Numbered from the stretch's first letter, positions 11,622 to 23,260 are shown. The stretch is DNA of 64,000 nt from Plantago major (GCA_026545765.1 CM048843.1:7608001-7672000); one strand, 5' to 3'. Notes: a model not told the origin generated them from the sequence alone. Numbers and translations are program-made.

Positions 11622-12274
11622 TATAAATAGTCAGCCCATCAGTCACTTTCACACTTTTAGCAATCTCGAAACTCAGAGCAATCACAAAGCAATCCGAGCA
11701 TTTGAAGACACATCCGAGCAAGCAAGACTCGCAGAATTTGAAAGTTTCTTCTTCGAATCCGTACCCTCGGAGAAGCAGCAAGGCTTAGTCGTCCATTCAA
11801 ACTTATCAAGTCAACTTTATCAAGTAAGTACGTCTTCACTCCTCCTAAGTTGTCTCCTTTTCATGATATGCTTACTTCCTGCTCATATGTTTTTGCCCTG
11901 CTCGGATATGAAATTGTCGAGTCCGTTTTTGCCGATGTTGCGTGTGATAGGCTTTAGCAACGTTCTTAGTCGAAACAATTCTCCTTTGTACTGTTGCATG
12001 CCAATTTATTGTCAATATCCAACTTGGTGCATCCCGTGCATATGCCCACTGTAACCAAAATTTGATTATGCATGCTTATTTGGTAATGTGTTGGTGCCAA
12101 CTGGCACACAGTCTTCCGTAATTTTGCCCCGCTCAGCGTGCCGGGTAAGGTAGATGATAGTGCCAATGGCGCATTAAGTAGAAATCCGTAGGCTTTCTTT
12201 GACTTAAGAAATTACCTAAACGAACTCTCGGACAATCAACACCATCATTTCTGACTTGTTTCCTTCTGGCCTAG
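11622..12274 (+). promoter_or_regulatory. Promoter and spliced leader of the antisense gene in the gypsy element
   Basis: TATAAATA at 11622-11629 is followed by an A/C-rich leader. A donor GTAAGTACG starts at 11824, and an acceptor CTGGCCTAG ends at 12274, one base before the ATG at 12276. An intron placed directly before the start codon, together with a TATA box about 200 bp upstream of the donor, implies transcription opposite to gag-pol. Confidence 0.65.
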
Positions 12275-12275
12275 G

Positions 12276-15075
12276 ATGTCCGGGAGCGATAGTCAGAACC
12301 AGCACGAGGCCCCAGGTTATAATGACGCAGTAGATTTAGGGACTGGGTCCGTGGATCTGACCTTGTCCGTGAGAGATTTTCTAGTTGTGGACCTTGGGTC
12401 GTCCAGGGATTCTGATGCTGGGCAAGGAGTCCGTGGTGCGACAGAAGCTCAGGCCGACGTTTCAGCGGGCCAGGGTGACCTTGCTAGGACTAGGTCGTTA
12501 GTCCAATCTCGGACTATAGGTGGCATTGGGACATCCGGGGATCCGAGCGAACTGCGTGCGGAGCGGGAAGGCGACAGCGGTCGGGAGGCTGATGAAGTCG
12601 AGATGTTCGAGGCTGGGGTGGAAGACCGTGTTGTAGCGGAAACAGGTCCGTCCAATCCAAGCACATCCGGGAGACACGAAGGTGTCGTCGAGGAGGAAGA
12701 AGATGGTGAGGAAGAGGAAGATGAGGACGAGGAGGAAGAAGGAGAAGGATCTCCTGTCGCTCGTCCCCCTAGACGCTCCGGTCGGCGGATTACATTACAC
12801 CCTGCTGCGCCCGTTCAGTCCAGTCTTCCATTAATTGAAGGTCGTGGCGCGAAAGCTGCCCGAATCAAGTTCCCCCGTCCTGCGTCCGCTGTTACAATAG
12901 CGGACGAATTTGGAGAACTGAACACGGACGGACTTCTTCCTACATGTCCATCAAGGGTTAGGGCGGAGGACATCCCAGAATGGAGGCGAAAGTGGGAGAT
13001 CCCTGACTCCGTAGAAATCATGGTTCCCGAGCCCGGACACGCCTTTTACAACCCGCCCGCCGGGTATATGTGTGTGCACGAGGTAGCTTTTGCTTGTGGG
13101 TGGAAGGTCCCCATTGCGACGGAGTTGAAGCACATTCTGAATCACATTGGGATCGGTCCGAGTCAGGTTATCCCAAAGTCCTTGGGTAATCTTATCTGCT
13201 TCGTCGTTTTTTGCAAGAAGAAAGGGCAGCCCGTAAATTTTGAGAACTTCAGGCAGCTCTTTCACGTTTCATTCAGTCCGGGGAATCCCGTCTTCTATAC
13301 TTTTATGAATAGGAAACCCTATAACTTCATTTCTGACTCCATTTCGTCGCTGGGATCGAAGTGGTGGGATAAGTTCGTTTTTGTACGGATGGCTCAAACA
13401 CAGGAGTCCAAGAGGCGTGAAACGATGGGGACTGCCAACAAAATTCTTAAGGGAGAGCATCCCGGATTGGCGCCCCCTTCCTAAGAACGTGGCTCCGTGG
13501 GTGGCGACAATCCACAAAAAGCATGACCCACCTACTTATCTGTTTCACGGATTAATCTGTCAGCCACTTCCCTACCTGTGCGGACTAACAGGCGCAGTGG
13601 AGGTAGGAGGGAAGACGGACTTTAGTAAGGATTCGTTGACTTGAAACTTGGCGTTCTTTCTTCTTCGATATACTCTATTTTGATTACGTATTTCCGCAAT
13701 TCTGATAATCCTTCTTTAACCCGTCTGTATCTAACACATTTGGTTTATTGTGCAGCTCATTGGTTCGACTACATCATGTCGACACTCCGTGAAAAGAAAA
13801 GGTTGCAGAGGGAGCAACAAGCCTTGGAGGTCGCCGCTGGTCAGAGGACCAAGATCATCAACACTTCCGCGGGTCTTCCCATGTCAGATCCGAAGAATGC
13901 CGCAGTTTTTGCCGCGGAGGAAGAAAGGCGGAACAAGGCTGGAGAGGATTCTCAGGCCTTGGCGGTGCCCGACAAGGGCAAAACCCCTGTCACTCGGAGC
14001 GCCACTGCTTCGAAGTCCCAGGCTTCCGCTGCTGCTGCACCACAACGGGAGGTGTTGATGCAGGATGCCATTACCTCGGGACGCAAGAGAGGAGCAACTT
14101 CAGAGGCTCCTCCTGCAGCAAAGAAAGAGATGAATTGTCCGTCTTCCTTCCTGACTAAGTCGCTTCGACAAGGAGTACGAGCTGGCTTGCGGACTCCTTG
14201 AGGTTGAGCGGGTCGGAGGGCTGGATGGACTATACCAGCGGGTAAGTAATCTTTCGATGCTCTTCTTGGCTTGTTCTTAGTATGGCAGAAGTGCAACTTA
14301 CGTGCTTACGGACTTCTTGCAGCTCGGGTGTTTCGTCAGGGCCATGCAATGGAAGGCCGGCGAACGCACTACTATTGAGGAGGACCTCCATAAGGCTGTG
14401 GCCACTTCTGCGGATGAGGCGGAGAAGGTGAAGCAGTTGGAGATGCGGCTGAAAGAGCACGAAGTGAAGTTCCATAAGCTGAAGATTAGCTGGGAAGAAA
14501 TTAAGGCGGACCTCGACTGGCAGGAGAACTTTGTCGACAAGTCGATGAAGGCTTTTCTGGATTCCAAGGATTTCCTGCTCGAAGGTCTACAATATGCCCA
14601 TCTTCAGGCTGGTCGTGACTTCATGGAGTCCGACTCCTTCAAGTTCTTGACGGCGGACAAATCCGATGCCTCCCGCCTGGATGGGTTCATGTCCGCTATC
14701 GGCAAATTCAAGGGACTACTTCACAGATTTCGATCGAAGGCGAAGGGTTAATCCTTCATGGATGCTAATGGTGTGGAGGTCCCTGTCGACAGTGTCTCGG
14801 ATGAACAGTTGGCCGCGTGTGAGTTTGCAGAACTTGTCATTGAGGAAGGTGAGATCGAGATTCGAAACGGCGGGCCCTTCCTCCTGAGATGGGTCCCGGA
14901 TGCCCTCCGAAAGGTATGCTTTGTACCTTTCGACAATTACCGGGCTTTCCTAAAGAAGTGGTTCTCCCTGCCTTGCCGGGTCGTTGGCCTTCCCGCGGAT
15001 TTCAACTTGTTCAATATTGTTGAATCCCTTGCTGCGCAAGCCACCTCCAACACGCCCCCTGTCGATCTGCCCTAA
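12276..15075 (+). pseudogene. Antisense gene of the Tat element, 'putative gypsy type transposon' (PF04195-like) protein, frameshifted
   Basis: It lies opposite to gag-pol. The first frame (12276-13484) has an acidic, Glu-rich N-terminal region (12690-12760 is nearly all Glu/Asp). Next comes a conserved-looking domain (P-E-P-G-H-A-F-Y-N-P-P-A-G-Y, G-P-S-Q-V-I-P-K-S-L-G) resembling PF04195 of plant gypsy elements. Near the T run at 13377-13383 the real frame shifts by one and continues as R-W-G-L-P-T-K-F to 13624. A GTAAGG donor at 13625 and a TGTGCAG acceptor ending at 13755 define an intron. A further frameshift occurs near 14150, an intron at about 14240-14322, and an in-frame TAA at 14749. 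The C-terminal part (14323-15075) is helical and charged, coiled-coil-like. The protein's function is unknown. Confidence 0.75.
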
Positions 15076-15540
15076 GCTGGTGAAGTTGGTCCGAGCCAAG
15101 CTGGGTCTCAGTGAGAAGTCCGGGGTATGCCCCGTTGAAATTCTGTATTTGCTGAATCTTTCTGTTGGATTTGCATCTTTTGATAACTCGGAATGTCATT
15201 ACGTACTATTGCAATGATTCGTATTTAATCCGAGGAGTTGAACCTCCTATGCTTCCGAACTATTACTCGCTCTCTTCTTCATTCCCTTTTTATCTGTCGC
15301 TCATATGCTGAGTTATTATAAATTACCCATCTCGTAAGAGCACAGATCGCTGTAGATGGCATCTGATGTAGAAATCAAACCATCATCTTTCCGATCCTCG
15401 GACTGTTCGCCCCTTGGGATGTGTAATTCTTCTAGAAGGAGGAAGGTGAAACAGTGAAATAGTCATTATGACTACGTCTTTTCATCTCCCCCGTCGTCGG
15501 ATGATCGACAAGTGGCGAGATCTTAAGGACCCGTCGCAAC

Positions 15541-15548
15541 TATAAATA
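15541..15548 (+). promoter_or_regulatory. TATA box before a second antisense frame
   Basis: TATAAATA lies 107 bp upstream of the ATG at 15648, followed by a pyrimidine-rich leader with no upstream ATG. Confidence 0.5.
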
Positions 15549-15647
15549 AGGGTGTGGTAATTCTTCCTTTTTCACTGTTGTACTCTTCTCCACTTTGTCT
15601 TTTGTTTTATCCACTCTAACCTTCCACAAAAGCCGGAGTTCCCCAGT

Positions 15648-15905
15648 ATGTCGGAATCTGATGACGAGGAATATCAACATTGGGTAAACTGTGCTTGTGG
15701 GCACATGCATCCTCCACTTTACCCAGGTATGGGGACCGCGGATGACCCGATCATCCTTGATTTTGAAGGCGATCATCCTCGATGTCCGGGAATAGCTAGG
15801 AGGCGAGCCGATGAAGAGAGGGAGCGGACGCTGAAGTTGATCCGTATGAGGATCCGAATGCAGCAGCAAGCTCGTCAGGGTCGAGGTGGTGGCTCGGAGT
15901 CCTAA
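15648..15905 (+). CDS. Small antisense frame of unknown function in the gypsy element
   Basis: 85 residues. The start is acidic (S-E-S-D-D-E-E), followed by C-A-C-G-H-M-H, then D-D-P-I-I-L-D-F-E, and a basic, Arg-rich tail ending in a Gly-rich run. The C-x-C-x-H-x-H cluster could bind metal, but I do not recognise a family. It has its own upstream TATA box and no stop codon interruptions, while neighbouring pol is degenerate. It may be a real small gene or the last exon of the antisense gene. Confidence 0.4.
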   Translation: MSESDDEEYQHWVNCACGHMHPPLYPGMGTADDPIILDFEGDHPRCPGIARRRADEERERTLKLIRMRIRMQQQARQGRGGGSES

Positions 15906-16270
15906 GGCTCGACTTCCGGAATCTGGTGAAGGAACAAGGTGGGGTATGCCCCGTGGAAGTATGTACTTATCCTTGGACCTTTTCAAATTGTACTTCGGTT
16001 ATGTAAATGTTCGGATAATTTTGTCTATAGAATTCGAGCTATTTTTCCTCGGGTGAGATCGCCATCTTTTTTCTTGTGCAAACTTCGTCGGATTATATTG
16101 ACGCACATATCTTTGTCAGATGACCAAGAAACTCTGACGTGGTTGATGGGCTTGTTTAGGCTTGATTGGATAAACCAATTGACCCAACACTGTTCAACTC
16201 GAACGGGTGGCCTAAGCCCATTACTGACGTCAATCTTTTGCGTGGCGGACTTTGATTGGTTGGAGTGTTC

Positions 16271-16278
16271 TATAAAAA
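16271..16278 (+). promoter_or_regulatory. Third plus-strand TATA box in the gypsy 3' region
   Basis: TATAAAAA is followed by a C/T-rich leader. No clear protein frame follows directly, so a non-coding antisense transcript is possible. Confidence 0.35.
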
Positions 16279-16369
16279 GACACGACCTCAGTGTCTGAAC
16301 CATGTAAACTAATCCCAAACTCCTCTCTTTCTGTCTTTGGAGTCATGGCTTGTAAATCATCAAAGCCGG

Positions 16370-16640
16370 ATCTCTCCTAATTTCTTCTCATCCTACTTTA
16401 ATGGTTCAAATCTCTCTTGAATTGGCAAAGGATTCCTAGTTTCAAGAGAGTTGGAGCCATTAAAGACGGTTGGGCAGAGATCTCAGTTGTCTCGGTTTAA
16501 ATGTAAATCTGTCCGTCTCCTCTGCTTTCTTCCAACCCTACTTTAGTGGTTCAAATCTCTCTTATGTTGGAAATGGTTTCCGAATTTCAAGAGAGTTTGA
16601 TTCTCTAAAGCCGGTGAGGCGGAAATCTCTTCCTGTCTGC
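16370..16640. repeat. Tandem duplication of ~130 bp in the gypsy 3' region
   Basis: Two copies (about 16370-16495 and 16505-16640) share TGGTTCAAATCTCTCTT followed about 30 bases later by TTTCAAGAGAGTT. Within each copy CTCTCTT and AAGAGAG can pair into a hairpin. Confidence 0.6.
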
Positions 16641-17181
16641 ACTTTGTTTTCCCCGGACACGGGACTTGCTTTGCCATGTTTTGGTAATATCGTGAAGGAT
16701 TCCACCACGTCTAACCATTTTCTTGTGTGCAGGTAGATCGAGTTCCTGGCCTCTGCGGAAACCAGACTTGCCACTTGACATGGAAGAAGCTTTTTCCGAC
16801 GGGGAAACGATCTTTGCTGGGAGATGACGTATCTCCAGAGACGTTTTCTGCATTTTTCATATTGCATCCGTAAGTCCGAATATCAATCCGAGATTGTAAA
16901 TTGTACAGACAAAATTATGTATAATTCGTCTTTGTATGAATGAAATCTCTTTCTTGCTCTCCTTGTCGTTAAACGAACGTTAAATCTCAGATGCATAAAT
17001 CGAAAAATCACAAATCGAAAGATAGAGGTTGTATTGATTTGCCGGAAATCAATTACAACTTGCGGGCTCTGTGGCCAATGACAAAAGGATAAAAAAGAAA
17101 CAGAACTGACGGAGTTCCGTGTAATAAATAGTTGATACTTGAGATGACCAACCGGTCTGATGGAGATCCGCACAGTTATCT

Positions 17182-18296
17182 CTATGCATAGAACTTCTGA
17201 AGGTTTCTAGCATTCCAAAAACGCTTGAGGGGATGTCCGTTCTCATCTTCTAATTCATAACTCCCATTCACTCTTGCCCCGACAATCTTGTAGGGTCCTT
17301 CCCACTTGGGCTTGAGTTTTCCAATATTGCTCAAAATGTCGGCTCGTCGAAGCACCAGGTCCCCGACTTGCAAGTTAGCCGCTCGAACGTTCCTGTTGTA
17401 GTTCCGGGCAGCAGTTGCCTGATACCTATGGATATTCGCCAGTGCCTCAGACCTTTTTGTTCGAGCATGTCCAGGTCGAATATCCGAGCTTCTCGGTTTG
17501 CATTGCCTTCGAACTCTTGGATCCTCAAAGTCTCAACGGAAATCTCGGATGGTATGACTGCCTCTGAACCATATACCAAGGAGAATGGAGTTTCTTTGGT
17601 CGCATTCCGTGCAGTGGTGCGATGCGCCCATAGCACGCCTTCCAGGTCATCCGCCCAGTTTTCTTGCGAAATTCTTAACTGCTTCTCGAGGATCTTGACT
17701 ATTGTTTTGTTTGCGGACTCAGCCTGTCCATTGGCTTGCGGGTATCCAACAGATGTAAAACGTTGCTCGAGTTTGAAGGACGCCAGCCATTCCTTGAGCC
17801 TATGTCCTGAGAACTGGGCACCATTGTCCGAGACGAGAATCCTGGGCAGGCCAAAGCGACAGATGATATTCTTCCAGATAAAGGTCCGCACTCGACTCTC
17901 TGTAATGGTTGCAACAGCCTCGGCTTCTACCCATTTGGTAAAGTATTCAACAGCCACAATTAGGAACCTCCGCTGCTGGGTGCCTCTCGGGAACGGTCCG
18001 ACTATGTCAATGCCCCATTGGTCGAATGGACACGCTATGATTGACGGAATCATAGGATGCGTCGGACGATGTGGAATGTTCGCATAGTATTGGCAGTCAG
18101 GGCACTTCCGAGCGTAGTCGGCGGAATCTTTATTAATACTAGGCCAGTAATAGCCTTGTCGTATAATTTTCTGGGCGAGAGTCCTTCCCCCGGAATGACT
18201 TCCGCAGCTCCCGCTGTGTATCTCCTCTAGCACAGTCTTTGATTCTTGCGGGCTCAAGCACCGCAAATGGGTTCCTGCAAATGATCTCTTGTACAA
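17182..18296 (-). pseudogene. gypsy integrase
   Basis: The minus frame 18296-17331 holds the H-H-C-C zinc finger (H-S-G-G-R-T...C-P-D-C-Q-Y-Y), then the catalytic core: D in W-G-I-D-I-V-G-P-F, D in V-S-D-N-G-A-Q-F, and the Glu in the Y-P-Q-A-N-G-Q-A-E-S region. The frame then slips, and the C-terminal part (17373-17182) continues with the G-D-L-V-L-R and K-W-E-G-P-Y motifs of the GPY/F module. It inserts the cDNA into the genome in active elements. No chromodomain is visible. The frame break makes this copy doubtful. Confidence 0.88.
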
Positions 18297-18462
18297 ATCT
18301 TCCCCCAGTATAAAGTATCTGTTTGCTCTACACTAGATGCTCTTTGATTCCTTCGGATCAACTGGAAGAGATCCGTCCTTGAGGTAATTCCAGATGTCAG
18401 TCATCCAATTTCCGCCCGTGTCAGTTACCATGATGGCGGAATTGAGACTCATGACGGATGAG

Positions 18463-19330
18463 TCAGTAACAGTGAGTAAAATCACTCTCCTTGTATCCAA
18501 AGTCGCTATGGACGCCAGATTTTGCCAGGGCATCCGCTTTTTCATTATAAGCTCTGTCAAACTTTTCTAGGGTGAATTCCTCAAAGTGGTTGGCTTCCTG
18601 TTTGAGTAGCTCGAGATACTTGATCATCGAAGGACCTTTTGTGGCAAAAGTTCCCAAAAATTGAGCTTCCACGAGCTGAGAATCCGTGAAAGCTTTGAGC
18701 TTCCGAACTTGCAGGGATTTTGCCAGTCGCAGTCCAACTATCAATGCTTCATATTCAGCCTCATTGTTTGTAACTTTGAACTCCAGGGATATCGCGTAGT
18801 CAAGTTCCGCGCCATCGGGGCTCTTAAAGAAGATTCCAATCCCTCCGACTCTTCTAGTGGAGGAACCGTCCACTTCCAATATCCAGGTATCAGAAGGATG
18901 CTTTTCGGCTTGGAGATCTTCTGTTAGCTCCCGAGGTCTCCACCTCTGTACTTCGATTTCCCTGCTTCTGGGTCCGGAGTCGTTAGGCACGGACTCGCTT
19001 GCCATACCATCAAGAAGGAACATCTGGTTGACTCGAGTTTCCTCATGAGATGCAGATAGAGATTGATTGATAAATTGTACGTCTTCGAGATCTGTTGGGT
19101 TGAACTGCGGCGGGACTGGCTTCCGGCAAACCTGCTTGGTGAGTAAACATTCGAATGCCTGTGTGTCAGGGTCCTTCTCTGAACCCGCCTCAGGATATTC
19201 CGCTAGGAAATCGGTGAGGACTTGAGCTTTCTTGGCTGACGGGGCCTGATAGCAAATGTCGTATTCACTCAGCTCGATCGCCCACTTAGAGAGTCGTCGC
19301 GGCGGGGCTTTCCTTTCGACACTTCAAAGG
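18463..19330 (-). pseudogene. Second (archaeal-type) RNase H and connection domain of the gypsy element
   Basis: The minus frame 19023-18463 contains W-I-L-E-V-D-G-S-S, E-A-E-Y-E-A-L and F-T-D-S-Q-L-V, giving the D-E-D acidic residues, and a terminal N-E-K-A-D-A-L-A-K. This is the extra RNase H typical of Tat elements. Upstream (to about 19330) lies W-A-I-E-L-S-E-Y-D and L-T-D-F-L-A-E-Y, the usual RT-to-RNase H connector. The first RNase H between 19330 and 19582 is badly decayed. Confidence 0.8.
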
Positions 19331-19581
19331 TTCCGATACCACAACTTTATGAGACTTGAAGTATGGTTTTAACCGTCTTTAAGTGTAAACCAAGGCATAA
19401 GTTTCAATTTTTTCACACGTATTCTATCTCTCCAAGGGCTTTGCTAAGATAGTAGATTGGGAGGTGATCATTAGCTAATCCGTACTAATCTGAAACTCAT
19501 TGCCTCTTCCGTGATAGCTAGGTAGAGGTAAAGTGGATCTCCTTGACGGGTTTGGAGAAGGTGGAGGGAATGGAGGTACGC

Positions 19582-20649
19582 TCAATTTCTCAAAGCCTCG
19601 TAACATTCCATGATCCACTCAAAGCCCTCTCCTTTCCGGAGGATTTTGAAGAACGGGAGGTTTTTCTCCGCAGATCGTGAAATGAAATGACTTAAGGACA
19701 TCAGACGTCCTATGAGTTGTTGTACCTCATTGAGGGTTTTTGGTTGCGGCAGATCTAGGATTGCCTTGATCTTCTCTGGGTTCGCGCTGATCCTTCTCTC
19801 GGTAACCATGTACCCGAGGAACTTTCCTCCTTTTACTCCGAACGTACATTTCTCGGGATTCAATTTCATTCCGTACTTCCTAAGGATAGCGAAGCACTTG
19901 TTCAAATGGTGCACATGTTGCTCTTCAGTTTTGCTCTTGACGAGCATGTCGTCTACATACACTTCAATGGTTTTTCCAATCTCTTCCTTGAACATTTGAT
20001 TCACAAGGCGTTGGTAAGTGGCTCCCGCATTTTTCAATCCGAAAGGCATTACCTTGAAGCAATATACACCCCCGGCAGCGAATAAAGTTGTTTTCTTGAT
20101 GTCTTCTTTGGCCATCCGAATTTTGGTAAAAACCTTGGTATGCGTCCATGAAACTCAACAATGCACACCCGGACGTGGAGTCAACTAACTGATCTATCCG
20201 CAGAACTTGTTCAACCTAGTGAAGTCGTTGCACATCCGCCATTTGCCCGGTGACTTCTCTACCAGGACTATGTTGCATACCCAGTCAGAATAACGGACTT
20301 CTTCAATGTGCCCTGCTTTCAGGAGTCGCTCCACTTCAGCGGATATGATGGCATCCTTGACCGGACCGAAATCCTTCCTTTTTTGTCGGATGTACTTGAT
20401 CGAGGGATCCATGTTCAGACGGTGAACAGTGATCCTCGGGTCAATTCCCTTCAAGTCATCGGTACTACAGGCAAACACATCGCTGTTTTTGCGGAGACAA
20501 GCGATGAGCTTCATTTCTACCTCTGTAGTCATCTCGGTCCCAATTCTTGTTTTCTTTTCCGGGCTTCCAGCGACAATCTCGATTTCCTTGAGAGTTTCGT
20601 GAGGCTCGATTCGCAATGTTCTAGGAAACTTCTCCTTCTGGCTCCCCAC
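19582..20649 (-). pseudogene. gypsy reverse transcriptase
   Basis: The minus frame 20649-20194 covers the fingers (V-E-K-S-P-G-K-W-R-M-C-N-D-F-T-R-L-N). A frame slip follows near 20160-20115 around S-F-M-D-A-Y-Q-G. Then 20115-19582 covers F-G-L-K-N-A-G-A-T-Y-Q-R and the catalytic Y-V-D-D-M, ending with the thumb motif L-G-Y-M-V-T-E-R. It copies element RNA into DNA. The active-site Asp pair is present, but the gene is split by frame breaks. Confidence 0.9.
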
Positions 20650-20655
20650 CCCGAT

Positions 20656-21963
20656 CTACGGGTTCTCCTTTGTAGCTGGAAGAACCACTGACGGACCAGG
20701 GGTCAGGGTGGTCGCCAGCACGTGGGCGGACGCTCTTCTTATGGACATTATGTAACATTCCCAGGCTTCGCGGATGTTTCCAACCTCTTCCCCGACTCCA
20801 AAGGGAGTTGGAAACTTCATTCTGTTATGGAGAGTGGAGGGGATATCTCGGAATTGATTAAGCCCCGGGCGCCCAAAGATGGCGTTGTAGTTGAAGGTAC
20901 GATCCACCACTACAAATCGGACCAACTGAGTAACCCTTTCCGGGAAAGTACCAAGCGAAACATGCAACATGACACTTCCCAGGGGTCTAACTGTTCCCCC
21001 TCCAAATCCCAATATAGAGGTATGGACCCTTTCATATTGGATTCTCCCTAGGGCCATCTGGTCCAGTGTTCTTTTGGAAATGATATTCGAGGAACTCCCG
21101 GTGTCTACCAAAATCTTATTCACTCGATAAGTTGCGATAGTCAAGGAAACCACTAACGGAACATCTGGATCATCGATGTCCTCTCCTCCTGCCGTAGGTA
21201 GAGGAATCTCACTATCATCGAAAAATATAGCGTTTGTACCCTGAATCACTAGAGCAGCGTACGCTCTATCATTGTTCCAAAGATTTTGTGCTGTCCGCTC
21301 ACTTGCGTTCCTACTGTCACCTCCTGATGGCCCGCCCGCAATGGTGTTGATTACTCCGCTGTAGGCAGGGTTCTCCATATCCATACCGTCGCAGTGTCTA
21401 TACGGATGTCTATCCGTACGGGGCGGACGGTGAGCTGGCGGAGGTGGCAAAGATAGCGGACGAGGAGGTAATTCTGCAGCATTATCCTCCCTTCTTCGCT
21501 CCGCTCTATCGTGCCTAGAGGGTTCATCCGTGTAGATGTGCTCCTTGAGCTTGCCTTCTCGTACCAAGTGTTCAACCTTTGTTTTTAGTTGGATACAATC
21601 ATCAGTCTCATGACCACGGCTCTTGTGGAACTTGCAATACCCCTTTGCATCCCTATTCTTCCGGTTGTTGTGAGAGGGCTTGGGCCATTGAACGTCCAGC
21701 TTTTTCTCGATGATAGTTGCCAAGATGTCGGATCTTGGTCTGTTGAGGCGGGTATAATCCGCGTATCTCCTTGGTGGACTTCTCTCCCTGTGGAAGCCTC
21801 TGTCCCTGTGATCCTTCTTCGAGTCGAACTTCCCCTGGTGCTGCTCTTGCTTCATTGGATCCTTCCCTTTCTTGGAACCAGCCCTTACTGGAACATTCCT
21901 CCGATACTCTTCTCCGTACATTACTTCTTCACAGATGTCATCTAAATGCTTCTCACTCCTCAC
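20656..21963 (-). CDS. gypsy gag C-terminus (zinc knuckle) and aspartic protease
   Basis: One open minus-strand frame of 435 residues. A basic, charged region comes first, then a knuckle C-K-F-H-K-S-R-G-H-E-T-D-D-C, then a Pro-rich linker, then the retroviral-type protease site I-L-V-D-T-G-S-S-S-N-I-I. The knuckle binds element RNA and the protease cuts the polyprotein. The frame is intact but is cut off from the gag N-terminal part by frame breaks between 21964 and 22116, so it is unlikely to be made as drawn. Confidence 0.8.
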   Translation of the reverse strand: MRSEKHLDDICEEVMYGEEYRRNVPVRAGSKKGKDPMKQEQHQGKFDSKKDHRDRGFHRERSPPRRYADYTRLNRPRSDILATIIEKKLDVQWPKPSHNNRKNRDAKGYCKFHKSRGHETDDCIQLKTKVEHLVREGKLKEHIYTDEPSRHDRAERRREDNAAELPPRPLSLPPPPAHRPPRTDRHPYRHCDGMDMENPAYSGVINTIAGGPSGGDSRNASERTAQNLWNNDRAYAALVIQGTNAIFFDDSEIPLPTAGGEDIDDPDVPLVVSLTIATYRVNKILVDTGSSSNIISKRTLDQMALGRIQYERVHTSILGFGGGTVRPLGSVMLHVSLGTFPERVTQLVRFVVVDRTFNYNAIFGRPGLNQFRDIPSTLHNRMKFPTPFGVGEEVGNIREAWECYIMSIRRASAHVLATTLTPGPSVVLPATKENP

Positions 21964-22115
21964 CTCCTGACTAGATAGTTTTCTACGGAGCTCTGAGTTG
22001 AAAGTATTAGCGCATGTGGACGGACCTGCCTTAATAATCGCGGCTCAACTCGAAGAACTTCCGCGTGAAAGCGATCTAAAAAGGTCCTAAGATCCTCTTG
22101 CTCCCGCTGTATAAC

Positions 22116-23200
22116 CTATGCCAGGTGCTCTACGGTTCGGTTTCTCCTCTTTGCTTTTCCAAATTGCGCCAAGAACTTTGAAGAAAGGTCTGCATATGAC
22201 TTTATCGACTTGTTTGGTAGAGCAGTGTACCAATCCATAGCCGTTCCGAAGAGAGTAGATGAGAATGTGAGAGATTTTGTATTGTCGCTCATTCCCTTGG
22301 AATCCATCTTCTTTGTACACAGTCGTCGTGTCCAACAGGACAAGCATCCCCGTAATAGTACTCCAAGCTCGGGATCGCTTGATCCGAGTTTCTGTTCCTT
22401 TCCTTTTCTCTCATGATTTTCTCACATAAGGGATTTGGTGCACTAGTGGTTATCTGCTCATGGTCTTTTACCAGGCGTCCGAGATTCAGAATCTGGGCCT
22501 CCAAAGCCTTCTGTTGAGCATAGATTTCGTCGGCAGTCATGATTTCTCCTGTCCTCGGATGCACAGCTACATCCGCAGGGAGTTCTTCTATCCGGACCGC
22601 TGGAATAGTTTCTGCCACCTGATCTCTGTTTCTAGGAGGTGCTTGTCGCGGAGCTCCCGGGTGTCTATTATCTCCTTCTTGATTCTCTCTTCCTCCGTTT
22701 GGGCTTCCTTCACCTCGAGTGTGAGAGGCTGATGCCCGCCGGTCGAGAAGGTTCCACAAATCCTCTTGAGGTGGCTGGTTCCCCAACCTCTCTTGGATCG
22801 GACGTTGCCTGTTCATCGATAAGGCAGGCTCTGCCTGAGGAGGAGTGACCACTGGCGGAGTGGCGTGTTGAGGAGGAGCATTTTTAGTCCCCAGGCAACC
22901 TTGAATGATTGTGAGCAACCTATCGAACTGCGTCTCGCTTAGTCCGAGATCACTAGTGCGGACAGTGCGACCATCGGGCATAGTGAACTGTTAGCCTGCT
23001 GCAGGGCCTTGAGCTTCAGCCGGTGAAGCTCGTGCAACCCCTTCGTCCGAGGACGGACTGGCCGTGCGTCCCTCACTTGGATATCTCATTCTAGTTTCAG
23101 TGGCTCTGCGTCCCCGGGTGGGCGGACGTCCTCGTGGGCGCGGTGGTGGAGTCCTTACTCCTGCAGCTCTAGCCCACGTTGTTTGCCTTGTTCTTGCCAT
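22116..23200 (-). pseudogene. gypsy gag, N-terminal and capsid part
   Basis: A start at 23200 gives an Arg/Pro-rich opening. A TAG at 22991-22993 interrupts, and the same frame resumes with an ATG at 22981. At about 22290 the frame slips, and the capsid-like block A-M-D-W-Y-T-A-L-P-N-K-S-I-K-S-Y-A-D-L continues to 22116. That block is the retrotransposon gag core. In active elements it forms the virus-like particle. Confidence 0.8.
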
Positions 23201-23238
23201 CAACTTGATTCTAAACACGAAAACTTCTTGTAAGCTTC

Positions 23239-23254
23239 CCACAGACGGTGCCAA
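23239..23254 (-). other. Primer binding site of the gypsy element
   Basis: On the minus strand TGGCACCGTCTGTGGG starts 6 bp after the 5' LTR. TGGCRCCGT fits the 3' end of plant tRNA-Asp apart from one base; later bases do not fit as well. Confidence 0.6.
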
Positions 23255-23260
23255 AATGAT

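Noticed and set aside
11386..12054. Plus-strand open frame of 222 codons
   Set aside because: It runs through the TATA box, leader and leader intron of the antisense gene and resembles no protein family.
12276..13484. Host gene for an acidic nuclear protein
   Set aside because: It lies between the LTRs of a Tat-type element at the known antisense position and resembles the PF04195 transposon domain.
17368..18087. Plus-strand open frame of 239 codons
   Set aside because: It is antisense to the integrase core and follows its codon structure. The real antisense gene of this element lies elsewhere (11622-15075).
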